This document shows positions 58,201 to 64,000 of a DNA stretch of 64,000 nucleotides, piece by piece. Each line of letters starts with the position of its first letter. Positions within the stretch are counted from its first letter, which is position 1. The position numbers and the translations under genes were made by a program. Under the pieces are notes generated by a model. That model did no database searches and was not told the DNA's origin. It saw only the letters and a program-made list of their open reading frames with translations. Source of the DNA: Andalucia godoyi (taxonomy: Eukaryota; Discoba; Jakobea; Jakobida; Andaluciidae); NCBI GenBank assembly GCA_009859145.1, contig VRVR01000057.1:62001-126000 (forward strand). The letters are read 5' to 3'.

Positions 58201-61200
58201 GGTATGGTCGTGCAGAGGGCGCATGCATGGTGTTGTTGAAGCCTCTTGAAGATGCCATCCGTGAGGGAAATAGAATTTATTCTGTCGTCCTGGGAACACA
58301 CTCCAATTCCAATGGTCGATCAATGAGCCAAACAGCTCCGTCGTTTGACGCACAGGTTCGCTTGATGAAGTCTGCCTACGAATCCTACGGCTTGAATCCC
58401 GCGGACGTATTTTACGTTGAAGCTCACGGCACGGGAACCAGTGCTGGCGATCCCATTGAAAGCAAAGCACTGGGCGACGTCATTGGACAAGGGAAAAATC
58501 GTCTGAGTCCGTGCATGGTTGGCTCCATCAAGTCAAACATTGGACACACGGAAGCTGCTGCAGGTCTTGCTGGTTTCATCAAGGCTTCGTTGATCGCATT
58601 CCATGGAGTAATTCCGCCCACGCTCCACGTGAAGCAGCTGAATCCTTCGATTGATTTCGGAGGGATGAATTTGAAGGTAGCTCTGCAGGTCATGCAATGC
58701 CCTGAAAATGGGCTGATCGGAATCAATTCTCTTGGTTTCGGGGGAACGAACGCGCATGCCATTTTGCGCAGAGTCAAACCATCTGAGAGGGAGAACATAG
58801 AGAAGATTCTGTCAGAATCCTTGAAGTCTCTGTCGGTGAAAGATGCTTCTGAACCGCAAGTCATGAAGTGGCGCAAAAAGTATGCGCAGGAACCGGTCCC
58901 ATTGCCGATTTCCGGAATGACATCCGAAGGACTTGCTAAGTATGCAAAGAAACTGGAAGATTGGGCGACCGAGTCAGGTGTTGACTTGTTGGACGTTGCC
59001 GCTGCCTTGGCTGTCGCAGAACATTACGAGAAGCGATTTGCCCCGTTAGTCGGGTCCGTTCAAGAAATTGCAAAGGCTCGCGACGGTGTTTCTCGCAGCA
59101 CCAACAACAATCAAGCCTCCCAGCTGGCTTTCGTCTTCTCAGGACAGGGTTCCGAGTGGATCGGGATGGGAAAAGCGCTCTATTTGCGGTCTCCCGTCTT
59201 CCAAAAAGCCGTGGACAATGTGGACAGCTTGCTGTCTGCAGAATTTGACATTTCCATTGCCGAAGAGCTTCTGCGTGAGCGTCCTGATGATGAGAATGAG
59301 AAATGGAATACCGACTATGCTCAGCCCCTGTTGTTTTCTGTTCAGTGGGCTCTGACGGTCCTGCTGAAAAGTCTAGAAATCACACCAACAGTCTGCGTCG
59401 GCCACTCTGCGGGAGAAATAGCGGCGGCGGCAGCTGCCGGCATTCTGGACTGGAAGCTGGCGGCCCGTCTTGCGGCTCTTCGTGGACGGTACATGAACGA
59501 ATGCACTGGCAACGGAGGCATGCTTGCTGTGGAGCTGTCGGAGGAAGATGTCTCTGACAGCGTTGGTGGAGACATGATGGCGCGTTCCGTTGTTCTTGCC
59601 ACTGTCAATTCCTCCAGTTCTTGCGTGTTGTCCGGTCCGATCAAGGAACTCCAGGACATTGAACAGGATCTTCGTTCCAAGAAAGTGCGTGTGAAATTCA
59701 TTACGAAATCCTATGCGTTTCATCATCCGTCGCTGTCTTCTGCGGCTTCAAAGCTAAAGGAGCGCCTTGAGAAGGACTGCATTCTTGTTTCTGGAGTCGC
59801 GACTGCAGGATTTGTCTCAACATCGGAATTGTTCTCTGTTCAGGCTGGCGAGCGGTGTGTGCGCCTTGCTGAGCCGGCCTATTGGGCATGCCAGATCACG
59901 AATCCTGTCCGATTCCGCGACGCTGCTGTGAATTCTTTTAGTCAATTTGGCATGGATGCGTTTGTGGAGATTTCTCCGCATCCAGTGCTGCTCCCTCGTC
60001 TTGCGGAGATTGTGGAGGTGCTCTCCAATCTTCTATCTGGTACTCGTTCGATACTGGTCCTCGAAAGTCTCAAACGAGGTGGTAACGATCGAAGCAGTTT
60101 TCTGCGCGTCGTTGGGGATCTTTGGGCCGCCGGATATCCCGTGGCATGGCATCGGTTGTTTGGAGTTCCCGCGTCAAAGGTCGATAAGGTTCGCCTACCT
60201 GCGTATTCGTGGGATCGCGTCCCTTGTTGGGTAGACGGAAAGATTCAAAACGCCGTCTCAGTCGCCGGAAACGGAGGCACACATGCGTTGGGAGCGTCCT
60301 CAGTCCCTGGCGCTGACGATGTGGATCTGTCCAACACGGATGTGTCCTATTTGGCACCGATCATTGCGAGTTTGTTTGCGGAATTCATGGATATCAAGAC
60401 GGATGAAATCAAGTTCGAACGTCCGCTGCAGGATTATGGCATGGATTCCCTTGCGAAGGCTCGTTTCAGGAATGTGGTTTTTGATGTGTTTGGAGTTCGT
60501 TTCCCAATGCACATTCCCCAGGAATTGATCACCATCGACTTCTTGGCAAACAACGTATCGGAGCAATTGGGGGAGGTTGCAAAACGCGACTCTGTGCAGG
60601 TTGCACACTCCACCTCTCATGACTCCGGTTCTGCCACGTCAGCGCCAGCACAGAGTGCGGTGACTGGTCCAGTTCAAGCCAACCGCGGTCGAATTCGAAT
60701 CGAAGCCGATCTGTCAGAGGATATCAAGGAATTCCAGGAGCGAATGAAGGTAATTGACAAGTACAAGATCGAGAATCCGTTTTACCGAGTTCAAGATTCG
60801 GTTTCGGAGAACATTGCGATCATTAATGGCCGTCGTCTCGTCAATTTTTCGTGCTACAACTACTTGGGTCTCAGCGGATCAGCGACGCTGAACGAAGCCG
60901 CAAAACAGTCCATTGATAAGTTTGGAACGTCCGTTTCGGGCTCTCGCATCCTGTCTGGAGAAAAGACGGTGCATCGTGAACTGGAGGCGGAGCTGGCGAG
61001 CTTCCTCGGATGCGAGGATGCTCTAGTTATGCTTGGTGGCCATTCGTGCAATGAATCGACAATTGGACATATTGTTGACGCGGATTACGACCTGATTATT
61101 GCTGACGAGGCCGTCCACAATTCCATCGCAAAGGGAATGCAGTTATCAAAGTGCACGTATGTGATGTTTGCGCATAACGACATGGAAGATCTGGAGGCGA

Positions 61201-62327
61201 AGCTCACTTTGCATCGGTATGCATACCGTCGGTGTTTGCTGGTGGTTGAAGGACTGTACAGCATGGATGCTGACTTCCCCAACCTTTTCCAACTGGTCCG
61301 CATCAAAGACAAGTACAAGTGCATTTTGTACATTGATGAAGCTCATTCTTGTGGAGTCATGGGCGATACGGGGCGTGGAATCACGGAGCTCTTTCCGATC
61401 AACAAGGACGATCCGTCCATTATTTTGATGGGAACGCTCAGCAAAGCACTTGGATCCTGTGGTGGATATTTAGCTGGAAAGCGAGAGGTCATCAATTATC
61501 TTCGTTACACGATTCCGGGCTTCATCTTTTCAGCGGGTATTACCCCGCCGAATACAGCGTCTGCTCTTGCAGCCGTCCGTGAATTAAAGCGCACAAACGT
61601 ACGCGTTCGGAATCTGCAGTTTAATGCGCAGCGATTCGCATCTCGTGCTCTTGAGCGCAAACTGGATGTCCGATTCCGGTTCCCTTCTGGTATTGTCATG
61701 GTGCTGTTGTATGACTCGGATCGCTGTGTGGCTGTTTCGGCGATGATGTACGAGCTGGGGTATTTTGTCAATCCGGCAATATACCCTGCTGTTCCGATGG
61801 GCCAGGCTCGTTTACGGTTCTTTTTGTCGTCGCTGCATACTGAAGAGCAGATTGATCAGTGTGTCGACACTCTGGCAGAGGTGGTTCAACAAGTCTTCCA
61901 AGGATCGGAGGATGACATTCGGGAGCTTGCTGCCGGTGCACGCTCCCACCGGATGTCGCTGCGTGGCGATATGGAATCCATTTCGGCCATTGCGGTTCCT
62001 GGGGTGATTCGCCAAGGATGGCTCGTGAAGCGTGGACATCTTCGGAAGAATTGGCTGATGCGATGGTTCCGTCTCACTCCAAAGTACTTCAGCTATGGCC
62101 CTTCTGAGCACGACCGTGCGAAGAGATCGATCCCGCTTTCTTCCATCCAGTCCGTGACCATGCTGGACCAAGCGGTCCTTGGGCAAAAGAACTGCTTCAT
62201 GGTTAATGGCGGTGGGTTTGTGTTGTACGTGTATGCATCAACCGAGCGGAGTGCCCAGGAGTGGGTCAATTCGCTGATCAAGGCAAAGCGCGAAGCGAAT
62301 CTAACAGAATCCAGATGCGATCAATAG
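55257..62327 (+). CDS. Hybrid megasynthase FAAL-ACP-KS-AT-ACP-AOS-PH
   Basis: A 2356-residue single open frame. (1) Fatty-acyl-AMP ligase, about 1-600: YSSGSTGMPKGV near 197, TGDMGFF. (2) Carrier domain with Ser near 681 (YGLNSAT). (3) Ketosynthase, about 757-1175: active Cys near 922 in DTACSSSL, His in EAHGTGTSAGDP and KSNIGHTEAAAG. (4) Acyltransferase, about 1289-1600: FSGQGSEW, GHSAGEIAA, and YAFHHPS at the selectivity site. (5) Carrier with GMDSL near 1730. (6) PLP-dependent alpha-oxoamine synthase, about 1790-2215: DEAHSCGVMGDTGRG and Lys near 2063 in GTLSKALG. (7) PH domain, about 2249-2350: GWLVKRG and a final Trp. There is no reductive domain or thioesterase. I infer fatty-acid loading, one extension, then decarboxylative condensation with an amino acid (or related amine donor), releasing an amino-diketone lipid at a membrane. 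Confidence 0.93.
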   Translation: MSNPFEHMFFPLSEPSTASSSNTLASVLHARASDDLFRDKLLYTFLDSTGREEANLSFSTLLAYASLLAEELARTYSVKETDRVLILTPTHAAFPVSFLACLLGKFVAVPVAVPFDERGIERLLAIQKDSDSKVVLVTSMMRPFEDMFENLTMVYVDQWMSKIESAKGKAVAPEENVLRSQIAHQKMEDLAFLQYSSGSTGMPKGVMVDNSNLTANHEMIRRRLNATASDTIVSWCPAYHDMGLIGNVLFAAYVGARLILLSPVDFIRRPQLWPLTISKYKGTISGGPNFGYELLVRKVSDADWAKLDFSSWRAAFSGAEMVRASTIRSFAERFGPRGFRNSVWWPCYGLAEATLMVTAPKQLVDPRILKFSDHPDLGKKNPWIVAADKEFVSVGEMADGLDIRIVNPESCVAKGPQEEGEIWVSGPNVCRGYWKKEELNGGLFFAQIAGEASGKRYLRTGDMGFFFEDQLYITGRIKDILKINGVNIFPTDIEQAAELSFSDIRPGCSACFGYAPPGQGEQAVIFVEQAKGVAGQYDDVWFSRFQALISSKFRLQMYAVVVLTERVVPKTSSGKIQRYACRRMFEDNISQNPAVVAMKVFASDSTSRTAVDNEASSEQPAESTSLITNDDSDLQSFGQRLRSSSSIAAFKSVLRDWIAAEFAVKPNDIRDRDNFATYGLNSATAVSTAERLGQSLQVKLGPDTLFQHSTMDALTSHLAAKLSLFGKGVPTTSTDDASVTKTVLEQSAAPSSVVQKEIAVVGISLRLPCVSSVSDLWKALMEGKECRNAVKRSRFIDSDPSEGDESVEGYFLDNISEFDHKFWKISHAEAAMMDPQHRILLELAVECLHDSGAAISDVKGLDIGVYVGLSGHEYSILTSGLKAQSSAQASYVATGGSGAMAANRISYLLDLHGPSMSVDTACSSSLVALDLAFQDLRQGKTTSALVAASNLILTQGLCTSLEKAGFLAPDGRCKTFDASADGYGRAEGACMVLLKPLEDAIREGNRIYSVVLGTHSNSNGRSMSQTAPSFDAQVRLMKSAYESYGLNPADVFYVEAHGTGTSAGDPIESKALGDVIGQGKNRLSPCMVGSIKSNIGHTEAAAGLAGFIKASLIAFHGVIPPTLHVKQLNPSIDFGGMNLKVALQVMQCPENGLIGINSLGFGGTNAHAILRRVKPSERENIEKILSESLKSLSVKDASEPQVMKWRKKYAQEPVPLPISGMTSEGLAKYAKKLEDWATESGVDLLDVAAALAVAEHYEKRFAPLVGSVQEIAKARDGVSRSTNNNQASQLAFVFSGQGSEWIGMGKALYLRSPVFQKAVDNVDSLLSAEFDISIAEELLRERPDDENEKWNTDYAQPLLFSVQWALTVLLKSLEITPTVCVGHSAGEIAAAAAAGILDWKLAARLAALRGRYMNECTGNGGMLAVELSEEDVSDSVGGDMMARSVVLATVNSSSSCVLSGPIKELQDIEQDLRSKKVRVKFITKSYAFHHPSLSSAASKLKERLEKDCILVSGVATAGFVSTSELFSVQAGERCVRLAEPAYWACQITNPVRFRDAAVNSFSQFGMDAFVEISPHPVLLPRLAEIVEVLSNLLSGTRSILVLESLKRGGNDRSSFLRVVGDLWAAGYPVAWHRLFGVPASKVDKVRLPAYSWDRVPCWVDGKIQNAVSVAGNGGTHALGASSVPGADDVDLSNTDVSYLAPIIASLFAEFMDIKTDEIKFERPLQDYGMDSLAKARFRNVVFDVFGVRFPMHIPQELITIDFLANNVSEQLGEVAKRDSVQVAHSTSHDSGSATSAPAQSAVTGPVQANRGRIRIEADLSEDIKEFQERMKVIDKYKIENPFYRVQDSVSENIAIINGRRLVNFSCYNYLGLSGSATLNEAAKQSIDKFGTSVSGSRILSGEKTVHRELEAELASFLGCEDALVMLGGHSCNESTIGHIVDADYDLIIADEAVHNSIAKGMQLSKCTYVMFAHNDMEDLEAKLTLHRYAYRRCLLVVEGLYSMDADFPNLFQLVRIKDKYKCILYIDEAHSCGVMGDTGRGITELFPINKDDPSIILMGTLSKALGSCGGYLAGKREVINYLRYTIPGFIFSAGITPPNTASALAAVRELKRTNVRVRNLQFNAQRFASRALERKLDVRFRFPSGIVMVLLYDSDRCVAVSAMMYELGYFVNPAIYPAVPMGQARLRFFLSSLHTEEQIDQCVDTLAEVVQQVFQGSEDDIRELAAGARSHRMSLRGDMESISAIAVPGVIRQGWLVKRGHLRKNWLMRWFRLTPKYFSYGPSEHDRAKRSIPLSSIQSVTMLDQAVLGQKNCFMVNGGGFVLYVYASTERSAQEWVNSLIKAKREANLTESRCDQ

Positions 62328-62469
62328 CGCATTAGAAGAGTCCCCAACGCAGCCTTTCCCCTTTCTTCTTGTTCCTCTTTTTTCTTTTTTCTTTTTTCGT
62401 TTTGTTCTTTTGTAGTCATAAACAATTCTGTGTGTGTGTGTGTGTGAGTGAGTGATGTACAATAGAGAG
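62328..62469. other. Convergent 3' spacer with (TG)n tract
   Basis: 142 bases between the stops of the megasynthase and the MO25-like gene, T-rich with a (TG)n run at about 62430-62446. Confidence 0.7.
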
Positions 62470-63912
62470 TTAGATACTGCTGCTACCAGATTCTACAGCC
62501 TCTTCCGATTGGGGTTTGACTGCAGGGCCCGGAGTTGAAGAAGCGGCAGCGCCCAGCAGCCCTGGGATTCCGATATTCTCAGGCGCAAGTGTCTTGATTT
62601 CCTTGATGAGCAGACCCTTTTCGTCTCTGAATTGGTCATCCTCCTTTTCGACCAAGAATCCCTCAAGAAAAGCAACCAGCCTCGTCTGATTCTTCCAAAG
62701 AATCGCCTTGATTTCTGGGGGCTTATTCGGGTTCGCAACGAAGATCTTGAACACATGGAAAGCTTCAAACTGAATATTCCTCGATTTGTCCTTGAGCAAC
62801 GTCATCATGCGCTTCAGATGGTCCGGAACCGCAATGTACTTTGTCATGACCTTGAAGTTTGTTCTGTCCAACAACAGCTCTCCCAAAAGCTTGAGAGACT
62901 GTCTGCGCGTCACGTAGTTTTCACTCGAGAGCAGAGCGTTGTACCGGGTAAAGAACGTTTCGAACCGGCTAAGCATGTATTCCGCAGCTGGAGCTTTGTG
63001 TTTCGTCAATGCCTCCTTGAACGTCGCAAGCGCATCGGACTGAACGTCAAAGTTGGATGAATCCAAGTATGGGAAAAAGAGTTCGATCCGGCCAGCCTCT
63101 GGATCCAATGGAGCCGTAAGCACGATTGTAGACAGCGAAGCAGACGATCCAGTCGATGAAAACGGGGCGCTCGGAGTCGGGGAAGAAGAAGAGGACGTCG
63201 GTGTTGAGGCAAACAGGTTCGTAGCTGACAGCTGCGACGAGAGGGACATGAGAGAATTTGACGATGGGATCGAGGACAGGTCTGCGGATTGCGACGATGA
63301 AGTGACCAGCGTAGCAAGCACAGACGGCGAGTCCATCGACGTTCCCGAGAGTGAATGTGAGAGCAGCAGCGAATGCGAGTGGGAAAGAGTTGGAGTTGAG
63401 TTTGTGGAGCTGGATGACCCAGAGCCCGAATTCGACGAGCTCAGAGATGCAAGCTGAATATTCTTTGAGGCCTGTCCATAGATGAGGACACGCGTTTCCT
63501 CGAACAGAGGAGCGCAGGCAGTCGTTATCGGAGAAGGGGTGGTCTTGATACTAGCAAAGAACAGACGCGCGACGGAGTCCAACCGCAGAGCTTCCCGGAG
63601 CATGAGCCCGCAGTTCAGCGCGATTTCAGGGACCCGGTATCCAAGAAGCAGCAGTTCGAGGATTTCAGGATCGGCAACCTTTGACGGATTTCGCTTGGCA
63701 ACAAGCGAAAACGCCTGCACAATGTCCTTGCGAGCCTCAAAAGACAGCCGAACCATGCACTTGCACAACAGGACCAACGTGCAGCCATGCATCAATGCCT
63801 CGCCCAGCGCATCTGGGTCTTCCGTAAGCAACCCCTTGAATAGCCCAAGGTACTTGACCAGGTCTTCCTGCGCCTTCCGCACGATCTTTGAATCTCCTGC
63901 ATCCGATGACAT
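62470..63912 (-). CDS. CAB39: MO25/CAB39-like scaffold with a Ser-rich insertion (start possibly beyond right edge)
   Basis: From the ATG at 63912 the protein has 480 residues. The family's helical repeat core is clear: [77 protein letters not shown], and [20 protein letters not shown]. These match MO25, which binds STRAD and GCKIII/STE20-type kinases and activates LKB1 or polarity kinases. Between the first and second halves, in place of a short loop, is about 130 residues of Ser/Thr/Pro-rich low complexity. The N-terminus is about 40 residues shorter than in animal MO25. The frame is open to a GTG at 63996 near the window edge, so an upstream exon may exist. Confidence 0.88.
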   Translation of the reverse strand: MSSDAGDSKIVRKAQEDLVKYLGLFKGLLTEDPDALGEALMHGCTLVLLCKCMVRLSFEARKDIVQAFSLVAKRNPSKVADPEILELLLLGYRVPEIALNCGLMLREALRLDSVARLFFASIKTTPSPITTACAPLFEETRVLIYGQASKNIQLASLSSSNSGSGSSSSTNSTPTLSHSHSLLLSHSLSGTSMDSPSVLATLVTSSSQSADLSSIPSSNSLMSLSSQLSATNLFASTPTSSSSSPTPSAPFSSTGSSASLSTIVLTAPLDPEAGRIELFFPYLDSSNFDVQSDALATFKEALTKHKAPAAEYMLSRFETFFTRYNALLSSENYVTRRQSLKLLGELLLDRTNFKVMTKYIAVPDHLKRMMTLLKDKSRNIQFEAFHVFKIFVANPNKPPEIKAILWKNQTRLVAFLEGFLVEKEDDQFRDEKGLLIKEIKTLAPENIGIPGLLGAAASSTPGPAVKPQSEEAVESGSSSI

Positions 63913-64000
63913 CGTATGCACAACAGTCGTAGTCGTACTTTCGAAATTCGACACTACAACCAGAGTTGACAGCGCGCTGCATAGCCGGTTGCACACTTCC

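Noticed and set aside
1-64000. CRISPR arrays, prokaryotic operons, riboswitches and Shine-Dalgarno sites
   Set aside because: Gene content, the intron and gene layout are eukaryotic nuclear; no array of direct repeats with unique spacers is present.

Overview
The window looks like nuclear DNA of a gene-dense, intron-poor, flagellated protist. Protein families are eukaryotic: an AP-2 mu chain, the SUMO E1 subunit UBA2, the lariat debranching enzyme DBR1, an MO25-like scaffold, a polycystin-2-type channel, the axonemal central-pair protein CPC1/SPEF2, a complex I accessory subunit and half-size ABCG transporters. Most genes are single long open frames, and spacers are short and rich in microsatellites and homopolymers. 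One 98-nt intron could be resolved (GTATGT donor, TACTGAC branch-like motif, TAG acceptor). Base composition is balanced. I cannot assign a lineage; a jakobid-like or other free-living flagellate is compatible but unproven.

Layout, left to right. 0-4.7 kb: two ABCG half-transporter genes on the minus strand (the first cut by the left edge), separated by a Fanzor-like zinc-ribbon relic. 5.3-8.7 kb: a large orphan protein with an acidic middle. 9.6-14.8 kb: a secreted-then-membrane protein with tandem 20-residue Cys repeats. 15.2-19.2 kb: UBA2, a tRNA adenosine deaminase (ADAT2/TadA type) and DBR1. 19.5-20.0 kb: a deleted Fanzor-like element just upstream of CPC1 (20.2-24.8 kb). 24.9-29.3 kb: D-lactate dehydrogenase and polycystin-2. 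29.8-33.5 kb: a small complex I subunit, a UBZ zinc-finger protein and a reductase. 33.5-38.8 kb: a large kelch-containing protein divergent from a SANT-domain protein. 38.8-41.4 kb: a 2.6-kb stretch with no gene I can support. 41.4-52.4 kb: AP-2 mu, two membrane or orphan proteins, a short-chain dehydrogenase, an orphan, a multi-pass membrane protein and acylaminoacyl-peptidase. 52.6-53.1 kb: a second deleted Fanzor-like element. 53.8-64 kb: a four-helix membrane protein, a 2356-residue FAAL-ACP-KS-AT-ACP-AOS-PH megasynthase and an MO25-like gene at the right edge.

Two things stand out. First, two Fanzor-like (eukaryotic TnpB relative) elements about 33 kb apart share the same internal deletion junction, which fuses the N-terminal helix-turn-helix directly to the C-terminal zinc ribbon. 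They look like copies of a miniature non-autonomous derivative, and each carries a conserved outward-facing end about 0.2 kb upstream of a neighbouring gene's start. Second, the megasynthase joins fatty-acid activation, one unreduced polyketide extension and a PLP-dependent decarboxylative amino-acid condensation, and ends in a pleckstrin-homology domain. This suggests a membrane-bound maker of sphingoid-like amino-ketone lipids.

There is no operon logic. Loose themes are flagellar or ciliary proteins (CPC1, PKD2, possibly the kelch protein), RNA metabolism (DBR1, ADAT2, a possible RNA polymerase I factor), and lipid or membrane functions (ABCG pair, megasynthase, AP-2 mu).
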